A DNA stretch of 64,000 nt from Corbicula japonica (GCA_038501625.1 JAZAYU010000225.1:1-64000); one strand, 5' to 3'. Positions 13,001 through 23,095 are shown, counted from the stretch's first letter. Notes: generated from the letters alone by a model not told the origin. A program made the numbers and translations.

Positions 13001-16000
13001 GAGAGAAAAGGAGAGCATGGGTTTATAAGAATATTAATTTCTAAAAAAGACACCACAAACAATAAACGATAAATAGAATCTTTGATGTTACGGCATCGGT
13101 ACGGTCAGATGTTATATCCTTTCCGCGCCCGACCCTGTTTTACGGACGGACGTCCATAACGTATTAGAACATGGTAAAAAATTTTGAGCTCCCAAAACCC
13201 GACACTGATTTCTTGTCGGACACCCGTAACGTACAAATACGTATGCTTTTTCACAATTTTTAAACCCGTAACGTTAATCTGCGTAAAAATGTCAAAAGTT
13301 TCGTTGAAAAGCGTATGCTTGAATAAAGCATATACGCTTTTGTCCATTATAAGTATTCTACCTTTTAATTAAATTCGGAATTTTCAACACGGTCAGAATC
13401 CGTATTAAATAACAGTAAAACACGTTATTTAACGTAACGGTCATTTTTTTGTAAAAAAGGGTGAAACATGCATATCAAGAAGAGTTTGTTAAAATCCCGA
13501 ATCTCAACGCTCTGTTACGTAATGGGTGAAACCAAATCGTAAATTCCAGGTTATCGCTGAAGACTGTAACGGGAAATTCCGTAAATCGATTAATCTAATT
13601 AACAGTCATTAAATTTTATGCCATTGCAAAAATGTCATTTTTAAGTTATTACTAGGTAGATATAAGTATTATTTATAATAACAAGTAACTGTTTTAAAGC
13701 CACTTTTTAGGGCAAACCAATTATTTTATCTGGGCACCATACGCCGCTGAACATGTAATGGTTTTAATCTGAAAATAACGCAATAAAGGTTCAATGTTAA
13801 CCGTCATATGAATACAATCGTTTGGGATGGATCAAAATTGTACTGTTTATTGGTATATCGGGGATAGGCGGCGTGGGCAGTAACATGCATTTCCATTACT
13901 GCCCGTGAACAGGCTCAATCAAACCGAGCCTGCAATATTTTTACATTTGTCGTGTTCTGTGGCTTTCAAAGTTCCCATTTCATCTATTTCAAAATCACAG
14001 TAGCGTTGTTTGTGCCGTGTGGCGTCTGTAAAAAGTCTCCCCGTACATTCAATCAGTGCTGTTATCAGTTACGTCCTTTGAAGGTCGTTGAGCACGATAT
14101 ATATATACTAGGTCAATAGTACATGTACTTCTAAAATTGCTTTTGTTTTCATATTTCGACCAGTTTAAAGATGGGTGGATTCAATATCCCAACCAATATA
14201 GATTCGGATATTGTTCACCCCAAGGATATACTTCTTGCTTTCTAAATTTTGCCTTTGGAGTTGTCTGTGATGTGCAGGATTTATATTCTCAGATCCCCTG
14301 TCAAAATTCTATCGTGTTTAGTTTCGCCCATTGTTTTCTCGTTTAGGGCAAACCTAGTCTTTTATCTGTGGACCATACGCCGCTGAACATGGAATGGTTT
14401 TAATATGAAAATACCGCATTGAAGGTTCCATGTTCACCGTCATATGCATACCATCGTTTGGGATGGATCAAAATTGTTCTGTTTATTGGTGTAAATATTG
14501 AGTTGCGCTCAATCCGGGGCTAGGCGACGTGGGCTGTAATATGCATTTCCATGAACAGGCTCAATCAAACCGAGTCTCATAATTTTCATATTTGTCGTGT
14601 TCGGTAGCTTTCAAAGTTCCTTTTTCATCTATTTTGACCACGAAAGATGAAGAAACAGCAACACTGTAATTAGATTTATTTCTTAAAATTGGTCTTCGGT
14701 TAAATTACTAATTTTCTTATGAGATTATCTAAGTCACATGTAAACATTTTTTACTATATGATAATTGAGATAAAATATGCGATGCATTCAACGGACAAAG
14801 TGTAAAACGTGATTTTTTAATACGTTTTAGTACGTTTCTGGCGTCCTCCAGTAAATCAAGGTCGTTTTTTGACAAGTCAAAATTTTGCCGCGTTTGAATA
14901 CGTTATGGTCGTGGAAAGGATATGCTAAAACACACAAACATATAGAACATAAATCTTCCTTTTATCATGGAAATATTTAAAATAACATTACATTCATCTG
15001 AGATATTCTAGTCTAAGAATAACTACTTGAGTTCAAACTCAAATATTTAAGTTTCTACTTAAACAGTTATTTGATATTTTTTAAGTAAAATATACATTGC
15101 ATTTAAAACAAGAAAAATTATATAAGCTTATTCTTCAAACTTAAATCGATCAAGAAAGCTGGATATTCAACTTAAAAAATTGCTTTGAGTTGAGCTTAAA
15201 ATCCAACTCAATATTTTTTTGTGATACTGGGGCCTGGAGTAAAATTAGCAAGGACACGATGACAGGCTATGAAACATTTACTTACGCAATCTTTTAAAAA
15301 GAAAGCGGATATTTTTTTTAAAATAGCGATGTTTTCCAGTACACTTACGGTTTCACTAAACAAAAATTTCAATGTGTAAATGATGACACAGCAAACATAA
15401 TTCAGTAGAATAAATTTCGTATTTTTAATTTAAAACAAAATTATAAATAAGATACATTGTATATTGATAAGTGGCATTTGCGTAACTGGAATAATAAATC
15501 GGCCATAAGGTGTACCTCTCGTGAAAAACGAAGTTACAAGAATAACATTGAATATGGGTAGCTGAAGACATTCCCAAAACTGAATTAATTTTGGAGGCTA
15601 GATTTGAAAATTTGACTTTTTCGAAAAGACTAAAGAAAATCTGCCAGTCTAAAGAAGATATCTAATATGGCTTACCTATTACATAAAGTATCCAGCAATT
15701 TTTCCAGAGCCTAAATACATTACTATGCACATTACATGTATATGTTCCGTTGTCACTTATTCGTGTGCGTTTTACTTCAATATTTATATGACCATATGTT
15801 ACATTTTCACGTGTCATGTGTCCATTCACTTCAGTTCTTCCACCAATATCGGAGTAGTAATTGCAGTCAACATAATGATTGGAGAAGTTGCCTTTGAAGC
15901 TATACGCGAATAATCTACAGTCGGCAACTAACTCAGGGGAAAAGCTTGTTTTTCTACATGAAAGATACGCATAACGATTATAACTATCGACATCGAAATC

Positions 16001-17113
16001 AATTTCAAATAACGTCGAAGATCCAGCTGGTATTGTCAATGTTTTATTTGTATCGCAAACTGCAAAACAAAAAGATTCAAATAAGCGGTTAGGACTAAAT
16101 TATTGTCTTAGAAATGCAAATTGCAAATAATACTTAATGTAGTAAATTATAAACAAATGAAGTCTGTATAAGTCACTAAGATAATGTTCATTTGACGAAC
16201 AGCAGAGATAGAACAATCATTTAAAGTAGCATCATAATGACTGTACATGTATTCATATGCCAAACCATAAACCTGGCCTTCCAGCGAAAGAAATTCGTAA
16301 CAGAGTAGTTAAATCAGGTTCTATGATACAACATACTTATATTGCAATATCAGATATGTAGAAAAACCAGTATCGAATGTTGTAATAAAGGCCATGAGTG
16401 TCCGAGCTCTAAAACTAGCTATATGCTTTGTTATATTGTGATTGCTTGATCATTGAAACAATTGGTACTGTAAAGCTTGTTGAGGTAAAACAATGAAACG
16501 TTTATTTACATCGACAACGTGGTTTTAATAAATTCAGATATTTGTTTAAATCAGACCAAAGTTTAAATAGATAAAAAGGAACGTTGAAAACCATCGAACA
16601 CGACAAAAATCAAAATATTGCAGGCTCGGTTTGATTGAACATGTTCATGAGCAGTAATGGAAGTGCATATTTCTGTTCAAGCCGCCTAGCACTCCCTCCC
16701 CTTGTAAAGCACAACTCAATATTAACATAAATATCGTGCATTCAAAGGGCTTAATAATAGTTAACAACACTGATTAATTGTACAGGGTGAGGTATCACGG
16801 CCGCCACACTGCACAAATCTGTCTAAAGCCAATCTTATGTATGATGTTGACGTTAAAACACGCTTGAAAGTACTGAAATGTTTCTTTATGACAGACGAAG
16901 ATGCGCATTTTAAGAAGTTGTGTAATCTTTCCGCTGACGATTTTGATCGATAGGAGAAAATTTTATACCAAAAGGTGAACATGCCGAATATGTTTTGATA
17001 ATATACTCACAAGACCCATATCCTTCGATAATTGTAAAATGAGCCGCCAACAGCAAGATGGACATCGGCTGACGTTGAATTATTGCAATTCCAAATATTG
17101 TTTCATGTAACAT
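4096..17113 (-). CDS. Gene 1: three-Ig-domain transmembrane receptor, 7 exons, 442 aa
   Basis: Seven exons on the minus strand join in one frame with no phase conflict: 17011-17113, 15676-16059, 8792-9070, 7488-7736, 6164-6322, 4892-4981 and 4096-4160 (1,329 nt, 442 codons plus stop). Every intron is phase 1, the usual pattern for Ig-superfamily extracellular modules. The protein has a signal peptide (about 1-32), Ig-like domain 1 (35-162, DNGTYTC), a cysteine-free Ig-like domain 2 (163-255), Ig domain 3 (256-338, GEYTC and ADC-x-P-x-C), a transmembrane helix (about 346-368), and a tail with Y399 (YEDL), Y408, Y416 and Y434. It is probably a plasma-membrane receptor or adhesion molecule; the tail suggests phosphotyrosine signalling, but YEDL is preceded by A at -2, so it is not a canonical ITIM. 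Ligand unknown. The first and last exons are the least certain. A further phase 1-1 exon could be hidden in the 6.6-kb second intron. Confidence 0.8.
4238..4275. repeat. Short hairpin in gene 1 last intron
   Basis: AACTATGGCAATTTC pairs perfectly with GAAATTGCCATAGTT across a six-base loop, about 80 bases upstream of the proposed terminal exon of gene 1. Confidence 0.85.
4525..4875. mobile_element. Repeat family A, two head-on copies
   Basis: Family A is recognised by CCGAACACGAC, ATTGCAGGCTCGGTTTGATT, GCCGCCTAGCCCCGGG and ACGGGGAGACTTTTTACAGC. Two pieces lie here in opposite orientation. The second ends about 16 bases from gene 1 exon 6. Confidence 0.65.
4892..4981 (-). CDS. Gene 1 exon 6: tyrosine-rich cytoplasmic tail
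   Basis: The exon lies between a TTTAACAG acceptor and a GTAAAT donor, phase 1-1, 30 residues. It encodes SANYEDLDETTKYVSTASHV followed by YSRATE. Three tyrosines in acidic or serine/threonine-rich surroundings, one as YEDL (YxxL), suggest SH2-domain docking; this is inference. A family A repeat ends about 16 bases from the donor side of the exon. Confidence 0.82.
5466..5537. repeat. (AAT)n and (CAA)n microsatellites
   Basis: About 38 bases of AAT repeat followed by an interrupted CAA repeat, within a gene 1 intron. Confidence 0.95.
5828..5899. repeat. Tandem duplication, about 36 bp
   Basis: AATAACACACCATGGTAACG followed by GGAAA(A)TGTGTTAAAA occurs twice in a row. Confidence 0.95.
6164..6322 (-). 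CDS. Gene 1 exon 5: transmembrane segment
   Basis: The exon lies between a TTATTTTCAG acceptor and a GTAAGT donor, phase 1-1, 53 residues. A hydrophobic run of about 23 residues begins GLPVVVVASFQALTCLILG and is followed by basic residues (RYCLR), the expected inside-positive pattern. Several cysteines next to the membrane (RYC, SAC, KWC) could be palmitoylated. The exon is broken by stops in long-ORF scans and was found only through splice sites and phase. Confidence 0.88.
6380..6850. mobile_element. TIR repeat family D fragment
   Basis: The start (TTAAGGCGTTGCTCC, then an ACGGTAAAATGCAGATTCAT-like block, then TTTATTTTTACATACGTTAC) matches the ends of the elements at 8065-8750, 27980-28315 and 46535-47135. 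The right-hand end is not clear. Confidence 0.5.
7488..7736 (-). CDS. Gene 1 exon 4: Ig domain 3
   Basis: The exon lies between a TTATTCTAG acceptor and a GTACTA donor, phase 1-1, 83 residues. It holds a clear C2/I-set Ig pattern: PNISCNADCNPPC, then IVWRL, then VLRLGHVTPNSTGEYTCEAS. The ADC-x-P-x-C insertion after the B-strand cysteine recurs in Ig domains of molluscs and other invertebrates, from memory of the family. The next exon is membrane-spanning, so this is the membrane-proximal domain. Confidence 0.92.
7872..7930. repeat. (CAA)n/(GCA)n microsatellite
   Basis: Interrupted CAA and GCA triplets in gene 1 intron 3. Confidence 0.93.
8065..8750. mobile_element. TIR repeat family D element (MITE-like)
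   Basis: Inverted ends: TTTATCGATAAAAAAGAAAA at left and a TTATTTATCGATAAATGTGC block at right, with further paired blocks (AACGGAAAAATGCCG / TGCATTTTGCCGTTA and GGTAAGACGTAAGAACAGTA / TACTGTTCTTACGTGTCTTA). No transposase frame. The element lies in intron 3 of gene 1, ending about 40 bases from exon 3. Confidence 0.75.
8792..9070 (-). CDS. Gene 1 exon 3: cysteine-free Ig-like domain 2
   Basis: The exon lies between an ACTAAAG acceptor and a GTATGT donor, phase 1-1, 93 residues. It reads TAIWLLNGLNI in the position of an Ig C strand (W) and ends with alternating hydrophobics (VHLTLEIN) like a G strand. It has no cysteine, so the disulfide would be missing; I infer an Ig or Fn3-like beta sandwich from context. 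Three N-glycosylation sequons are visible (NAT, NET, NIT). Confidence 0.8.
9235..10110 (+). mobile_element. Penelope-like element, 5'-truncated copy
   Basis: The frame from 9225 (PVRFSRACNEVNDLIERNFC, YNKLRKTFRKFYRRYPDLI) and a second from 9413 after a frameshift (HDILQRSAGLVINPSTIDHY) match the C-terminal half of the reverse transcriptase copy at 43940. The shared 3' tail follows and ends in a CT-rich run. Inserted in gene 1 intron 2. Confidence 0.78.
10107..10820. repeat. Direct repeat pair, about 145 bp, 565 bp apart
   Basis: AACCAGCGAAGCTGGTTTTA, continuing through a TTACGCATTTCAGAGAAATC block and TTCCTGTTACGTGTTAAAGT, occurs at 10110-10250 and 10673-10820. The inner segment is different and contains a short palindrome (10434-10493). 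Ends lack LTR TG...CA features. Confidence 0.8.
10434..10493. repeat. Inverted repeat, about 24-bp arms
   Basis: ATATTCCATACCTCCGTGTC pairs with GACACGGAGGTATGGAATAT around a short spacer. Confidence 0.9.
10830..12390. other. Intron sequence, no feature recognised
   Basis: AT-rich DNA inside gene 1 intron 2. No exon with compatible Ig-like coding and splice sites was seen. Confidence 0.5.
12395..12560. repeat. Fold-back repeat
   Basis: GATCAGCTGGCACAATAGTG with TCTGATCTGGATCTAAA on one side is matched in inverted form by CAGATGTGCCAGCTGATTTG and ATCCTAATCAGATCGCACAG; arms are about 45 bases. Confidence 0.7.
12940..13060 (-). mobile_element. Penelope-like tail fragment
   Basis: Minus-strand copy of the terminal part of the tail (ATATGCATATCAGGAATTGT, CCACGCAGCC). 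A smaller plus-strand scrap lies at 12770-12805. Confidence 0.65.
13690..14060 (+). mobile_element. Repeat family A copy
   Basis: Contains CACCATACGCCGCTGAACAT, ATTACTGCCCGTGAACAGGC and AAAAAGTCTCCCCGTACATT. Confidence 0.75.
14345..14645 (+). mobile_element. Repeat family A copy
   Basis: Contains GGACCATACGCCGCTGAACA, TTGCGCTCAATCCGGGGCTA and GTAGCTTTCAAAGTTCC. Confidence 0.75.
14930..15670. other. Intron sequence, no feature recognised
   Basis: AT-rich, no convincing exon or repeat family. Confidence 0.5.
15676..16059 (-). CDS. Gene 1 exon 2: Ig-like domain 1
   Basis: The exon lies between a TTTTGCAG acceptor and a GTAAGC donor, phase 1-1, and encodes 128 residues. It contains AYLSCRKT as the likely B-strand cysteine and RISDNGTYTCNVHSN as the F-strand D-x-G-x-Y-x-C motif. 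Extra cysteines (FCDT, ADCR, VDCN, KNCW) suggest additional disulfides. Potential N-glycosylation sites are NKT, NFS, NVT and NGT. A V- or I-set-like fold is inferred. Confidence 0.88.
16570..16815 (-). mobile_element. Repeat family A copy
   Basis: Contains CATCGAACACGACAAAAATC, ATATTGCAGGCTCGGTTTGA and GCCGCCTAGCAC in gene 1 intron 1. Confidence 0.72.
17011..17113 (-). CDS. Gene 1 exon 1: signal peptide
   Basis: The exon starts at an ATG and runs 34 codons to the donor GTGAGT. The translation has a hydrophobic core around MSILLLAAHFTIIEG followed by YGS, a plausible signal peptide; the second Met (residue 17) could also be the start. It leaves one base over, matching exon 2. No TATA box was recognised upstream. 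Confidence 0.72.
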
Positions 17114-18030
17114 TTTTTGTATTTAATTTGTTTTAATTTACTGTAAGTTACTTTGTCTGCTTCGCGATTTCGTATGACTTTGTCACATTTTTCCAAACTG
17201 TAGCACATACTCAATTAATCTTAACAAAATATTCTTATAAATATTACATGTGAATATATTCCGCACACCATCAATGATTCATCACATCCGTGATAGATGA
17301 AGAAATATAACTTCCTTTTCAGCAGCTTCAATCTATAAGGAATAAGGAAGCTTGCATGAACTATCATTAATCGACTGTCTAAGGCTAAACAAAACCTAAA
17401 TTTGCGCTTAAATGTAGTTTAGGTGGCACCAGTATTGCAGATAACGAAAACTGTCTAAATTTTTTCAAAAATGAACGTTGGGCAAAATACTCATTGCCTC
17501 CAAGATTTTAGTGAAGAAATGTATTTATCTATGGATGTACTACTGTTTGCAAGCTCACTATAGTCTACTTCATGTTCTTTTTATCAAGCACATACTAAAA
17601 TAAAAGAAAAACTGTTTGCATGAGAACTCTGAAAATCATGGACAATATACAAAAACAGCTCATGTCTGAAAAAAGTATATGTAGATCTACAATAAGTTGT
17701 GGCAATTTTAGTGCCCATTAAACATAATTTTATCAAATAAGCAATAACTTTTGTTAAGAAAAGTCGGCAATAATTGCTTTTGGTCATTTAACACAAAATA
17801 TTTGATGAGCCTGAAGAGGTAAATTTTCAAGTGTTAAAACGTGCTGTAAGTATTGTAAGTGATTAAACGTGTTTACAATTCACTGAATTATGGGTAATAT
17901 TTTGAAATTATGTCAAACTATCTTATATATTAACCGTAAGAAAACTACACTCGACTGAAGGAAAGAGATAAAAACGAACACAAACGTACATGTTAGTAGT
18001 TAATATAACTGACTTCATATCAAGCTTAAT
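17114..18030. other. Upstream region of gene 1
   Basis: No TATA box or initiator could be assigned. The segment near 17480-17560 (a GATTTTAGTGAAGAAATGTA-type block) resembles 63440-63500, a dispersed repeat. Confidence 0.4.
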
Positions 18031-18034
18031 AAAA

Positions 18035-18270
18035 TCGCGTTGTTTGTTGCGTCTATTTTGAAACTGATATACATGTATAACCATGCTCTCTTCTCTCTCT
18101 CTTTTTGCCAGTTTTGGGAGGCTGTGTCTATTGAAAGTCGTCCTTCCAGATATGAATATTTCACTTTTAGAGAAAAGATGTTCACAGTATGATGCGGTAT
18201 GTAAGATAGCTCGAGGGGTTTGGAGGGAGCAAGTTAAAAAATCTGACGGAACTTTCCTTTGCTAATCATT
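18035..18270 (+). mobile_element. Penelope-like tail fragment
   Basis: Contains CATGCTCTCTTCTCTCTC, GGGAGGCTGTGTCTATTG and a TCCAGATATGAATATTTCAC block shared with other tails. Confidence 0.65.
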
Positions 18271-18489
18271 CTGACGTTTGTTTGTCATTTTATTGTATTG
18301 TTCTCCAATACTGGCATGTCACGCATGCATTTGACCCAAATATGTTTGTATTCGAAACCTGCAGAATCAGCCCTGTAGTCCTACATGTACACCACTAGAC
18401 CACGTCTCAAAGATGTATTATGTTATTAATCAAGTGAATTCATATTGGCATTGTTATTGGGCCAAGGGTAGTCATATTAGCAAGAGGCC

Positions 18490-18640
18490 GATTAGTAACA
18501 ATTTTATTAATTTACAGACTAAATAGCTAAATACATCAAATAAATTTGAAGACTAACCCGGGCCAATATGAGAATAGCTTGGCCAATACGAGAATTGCTG
18601 GGCCAATATGAGAAAGTATATTAATAAAGATCTATGTTCG
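18490..18640. repeat. Short repeat GGCCAATATGAGAAT
   Basis: GGCCAATA(T/C)GAGAAT occurs three times in 18565-18615, with a related copy near 18458. Confidence 0.7.
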
Positions 18641-18649
18641 CTGGTTAGA

Positions 18650-19380
18650 TAGCCGTGTTTAATGGCTTTATGAAATATACAGGAGCTACATGTCAATATA
18701 AACTTCAATGTACATAACAATGATAATACTTAGAAACATTAAGTGTTTCTGATTTCAAATCAGGAAGTATTTCAATTGAAGAGATAAAATTGTGCATCAG
18801 ATGGGCGTGTGTTTCTAAATAAGTACGAGGACTGACCGGAAACTTCACCGACAACGATACCAAATAAATATTCACAGTCATAATAATATGACGTTGTGAT
18901 ATATTGATGTTTTATTTGCTTCATTTTTTATAAATAAACATGAAAACAACGTCCATCGCCATGGTAACATGATCGATGGTTCAAGCGGCACATTGATACT
19001 ATCACAATTATAGCTACTCCAATGAAAATTGATAAAAAAAAAGTGCAGTTTCATAAAGTTAACGTGACATCATGTATATCTTTTTGCAAACATATTGCGT
19101 GAAAATTCTGAATGTCATATATAAATAAACAAAAGAATAACAAAAGAATAACAAATATTCGATAAGTACATTAAAGTGCGTTTCATTTGTGTTGCATAAT
19201 CGACGTCAATTTCAAGGACGGAGTAACGGAGTGTTGTAAAATATTTGTGACACCAACTGACAGAATTTTTTTTCGAGGCATTTAATGTTTAAAAGGCTCA
19301 ATAAATTTGGAAACGGGGACGACAGTGTATTGAATAAGAATGTACCGGAAGACCCCTTTTCCGAGAGAGAAGTCAGAATT
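18650..19380. other. Intergenic, nothing recognised
   Basis: AT-rich sequence without a supported gene or repeat family, up to the edge of the palindromic array. Confidence 0.5.
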
Positions 19381-19429
19381 TCACGATGGTTTCGCTCTTG
19401 AATTTGTACAAATCGATCGATTACCATGT

Positions 19430-22285
19430 TCGTGAAGTTGGCCGCCTAGCAGCCAAGCAGCGTGAAGTTGGCCGCCAAGCAGCCAAGCAGCGTGAAGTTG
19501 GCCGCCAAGCAGCCAAGCAGCGTGAAGTTGGCCGCCAAGCAGCCAAGCAGCCAGGCAGCGTGAAGTTGGCCGCCCAACAGCCTAGCTGATACTTTGGCTG
19601 CTGTGAAACTTTTGCTGCTGAGCTGCTGTGGCGGCTGGAAAAAAGTTCGCTGCTGGGCTGCTGTGGCGGCTGGGATACTTTGGCTGCTGGGAAAAGTTGG
19701 CTGCTGGAATACTTTAGCTGCTGAGCTGCTGTGGCGGCTGGGAAAAGTTGGCTGCTGGGCTGCTGTGGCGGCTGGGAAAAGTTGGCTGCTGGAATATTTT
19801 GGCTGCTGAGCTGCTGTGACGGCTGGGAAAAGTTGGCTGGGCTGCTGTGGCGGCTGGGATACTTTGGCTGCTGGGAAAAGTTGGCTGCTGGAATACTTTA
19901 GCTGCTGAGCTGCTGTGGCGGCTGGGAAAAGTTGGCTGCTGGGCTGCTGTGGCGGCTGGGAAAAGTTGGCTGCTGGAATATTTTGGCTGCTGAGCTGCTG
20001 TGACGGCTGGGAAAAGTTGGCTGCTGGGCTGCTGTGGCGGCTGGGGTACTTTGGCTTCTGGGAAAAGTTGGCAGCTGGAATAGTTTGGCTGCTGCGCTGC
20101 TGTGGCGGCTGAGAAAAGTCGGCTGCTGGGCTGCTGTGGCGGCTGGGATACTTTGGCTGCTGGGAAAAGTTAGCGGCTGGGAAAAGTTGGCTGCTGGGCT
20201 GCTGTGGCGGCTGGGATACTTTGGCTGCTGGGAAAAGTTGGCTGCTGGAATACTTGGCTGCTGAGCTGCTGTGGCGGCTGGGAAAAGTTGGCTGCTGGGC
20301 TGCTGTGGCGGCTGGGAAAAGTTGGCTGCTGGAATACTTTGGCTGCTGAGCTGCTGTGGCGGCTGGGAAAAGTTGGCTGCTGGGCTGCTGTGGCGGCTTG
20401 GATACTTTGGCTGCTGGGAAAAGTTGGCTGCTGGAATACTTTGGCTGCTGAGCTGCTGTGGCGGCTCGGAAAATTTGGCTGCTGGGTTGCTGTGGCGGCT
20501 GGGAAAAGTTGGCTGCTGGAATACTTTGGCTGCTGAGCTGTTGTGGCGGCTGTGATACTTTGGCTGCTGGGAAAAGTTGGCTGCTGGAATACTTTGGCTG
20601 CTGCGCTGTTGTGGCGGCTAGGAAAAGTTGGCTGCTGGGCTGCTGTGGCGGCTGGGAAAAGTTGGCTGCTGGAATACTTTGGCTGCTGAGCTGCTGTGGC
20701 GGCTGGGAAAAGTTGGCTGCTTGGCTGCTGTGGTGGCTGGGATACTTTGGCTGCTGGGAAAAGTTGGCTGCTGGAATACTTTGGCTGCTGCGCTGATGTG
20801 GCGGCTAGGAAAAGTTGGCTGCTGGGCTGCTGTGGCGGCTGAGATACTTTGGCTGCTGGGAAAAGTTGGCTGCTGGAATACTTTGGCTGCTGAGCTGCTG
20901 TGACGGCTGGGAAAAGTTGGCTGCTGGGCTGTTGTGGCGGCTGGGATACTTTGGCTGCTGGGAAAAGTTGGCTGCTGGAATACTTTGGCTGCTGAGCTGG
21001 AATACTTTGGCTGCTGGGAAAAGTTGGCTTAAAGTTGCCAACTTTTTCCGAGCCGCCACAGCAGCGCAGCAGCCAAAGCATTCCAGCAGCCAACTTTTCC
21101 CAGCAGCCAAAGAACCCCAGCCGCCACAGCAGCCCAGCAGCCAACTTTTCCTAGCCGCCACAGCAGCGCAGCAGCCAAACTATTCCAGCAGCCACCTTTT
21201 TCCAGGAGCCAAATTATCCCAGCCGCCACAGCAGCCCAGCAGACAACTTTTCGCAGCCGCCACAGCAGCCCAGCAGCCAAACTATTCCAGCAGCCAACTT
21301 TTCCCAGTAGCCAAAGTATCCAAGCCGCCACAGCAGCCCAGCAGCCAACTTTTCCCAGCCGTCACAGCAGCTCAGCAGCCAAAGTATTCCAGCAGCCAAC
21401 TTTTCCCAGCAGCCAAAGTATCCCAGCCGCCACAGCAGCCCAGCATCCAACTTCTCCCAGCCGTCACAGCAGCTCAGCAGCCAAAGTATTCCAGCAGCCA
21501 ACTTTTCCCAGCAGCCAAAGTATCACAGCCGCCACAACAGCTCAGCAGCCAAAGTATTCCAGCAGCCAACTTTTCCCAGCCGCCACAGCAACCCAGCAGC
21601 CAACTTTTCCCAGCCGCCACAGCAGCTCAGCAGCCAAAGTATTCCAGCAGCCAACTTTTTGCAGCCGCCACAGCAGCCCAGCAGCCAACTTTTCCTAGCC
21701 GCCACAGCAGCGCAGAAGCCAAACTATTCCAGCAGCCAACTTTTCCCAGCAGCCAAAGAATCCCAGCCGCCACAGCAGCCCAGCAGATAACTTTTCACTG
21801 CCGCCACAGCAGCGCAGCAGCCAAACTATTCCAGCAGCCAACTTTACCCAGCAGCCAAAATATGCCAGCCGCCACAGCAGCCCAGCAGCCAACTTTTCTC
21901 AGCCGCAACAGCAGCTCAGCAGCCAAAGTATTCCAGCAGCCAACTTTTCCCAGCAGCCAAAGTATCCCAGCCGCCACAGCAGCCCAGCAGCGAACTTTTT
22001 TCCAGCCGCCACAGCAGCTCAACAGCCAAAGTTTCACAGCAGCCAAAGTATCTGCTAGGCTGTTGGGCGGCCAACTTCACGCTGCCTGGCTGCTTGGCGA
22101 TAACTTCACGCTGCTTGGCTGCTTGGCGGCCAACTTCACGCTGCTTGGCTGCTTGGCTGCTTGGCGGCCAACTTCACGCTACTTGGCTGCTTGGCTGCTT
22201 GGCGGCCAACTTCACGCTGCTTGGCTGCTTGGCGGCCAACTTCACGCTGCTTGGCTGCTTGGCTGCTTGGCGGCCAACTTCACGA
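19430..22285. repeat. Giant inverted (palindromic) 17-bp minisatellite
   Basis: From about 19590 to 21030 variants of a 17-base unit (GGCTGCTGGGAAAAGTT, GGCTGCTGGAATACTTT, GGCGGCTGGGATACTTT, GGCTGCTGAGCTGCTGT) follow each other. From about 21033 to 22050 the reverse complement follows. Both flanks carry a 30-base unit (GTGAAGTTGGCCGCCAAGCA plus GCCAAGCAGC) in opposite orientation: 19431-19585 and 22055-22285. The centre is near 21031. Because 17 is not a multiple of three and the unit lacks stops, several frames stay open on both strands, giving long low-complexity open frames (for example 20815-22365). It is a structural repeat, not a protein gene, as far as sequence shows. Confidence 0.95.
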
Positions 22286-22429
22286 ACATTCGATTACCGG
22301 TTAATTGTGTTCCGACACCAGAAACTCGTGAACCTTACATGGGCGCTATTTTGAAAAGAATGTAGAACGTGACTTTCATTTGACGCTTATAAACATTTCA
22401 AAGTGCTCCCTGACAATGATTGATACTTC

Positions 22430-23095
22430 TACAAATATAAAAATATTGCAGGCTCGTTGTTTGAGCCTGTTTTCATTGACACTAATGGAAAAGCATATTA
22501 ATGCCAAGCCGCCTAGCCCCGGGTTGAGCGCAACTCAATATTACATACAGTAAACAGTATAATTTTGACCCATCCCATACAAAAGTATGCATATTACGGT
22601 GAACATGGAACCTTCAATACGGTATTTTCAGGTTAACACCATTCCGTGATCAGCGGCGTACGGTCCCAGATACAAGAATAATTTTCCCCTTAAAGAGAAA
22701 CAATGGTGCAACTGAATAGAATAGATCTTTGACAGGGTATCTGAAAATATAACTCCTGCATATCACAGGGAACGCCAAAGGCAAAAAATAAAAATAAATA
22801 GAATTATATCCTAAGGGTAATTGAACAATATCCCAGTCTATACTGACTGGGATATTGAAACCACACAACCTCAGTCTGGATTAAAATAAAATTATTTTTG
22901 ATGTACTATAAACATGCAAAAGCATCGTGCTCAACGGCATTTTAAGGACGCAACTGATAACAACACTGATTGATTGTACGGGAGACTTTTTACAGCCGAC
23001 ACACGGCACACAACACGCTACTGCGATATTTAAATAGATGAAAGGGGAACTTCTGAAAGCTATCGAGCACTGCAAATATGAAAGTATTGCAGGCA
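22430..23095 (-). mobile_element. Repeat family A, long copy
   Basis: Near full-length: AAATATTGCAGGCTCG, GCCGCCTAGCCCCGGGTTGA, GTGAACATGGAACCTTCAAT, GGGAGACTTTTTACAGCCGA. Confidence 0.75.

Larger units (their letters stand above)
13100..14925. mobile_element. Possible 1.8-kb TIR element with nested repeats
   Basis: The left end carries ATATCCTTTCC then CCATAACGTATT; the right end carries the same blocks inverted. Repeat family A copies lie inside (13690-14060 and 14345-14645). No transposase frame recognised. Confidence 0.45.

Noticed and set aside
20170..22365. Long open frames on both strands (up to 516 codons) rich in S, Q, A, P or W, L, G
   Set aside because: They are by-products of a 17-base repeat without stops; composition, overlap on both strands and lack of any domain argue against protein genes.
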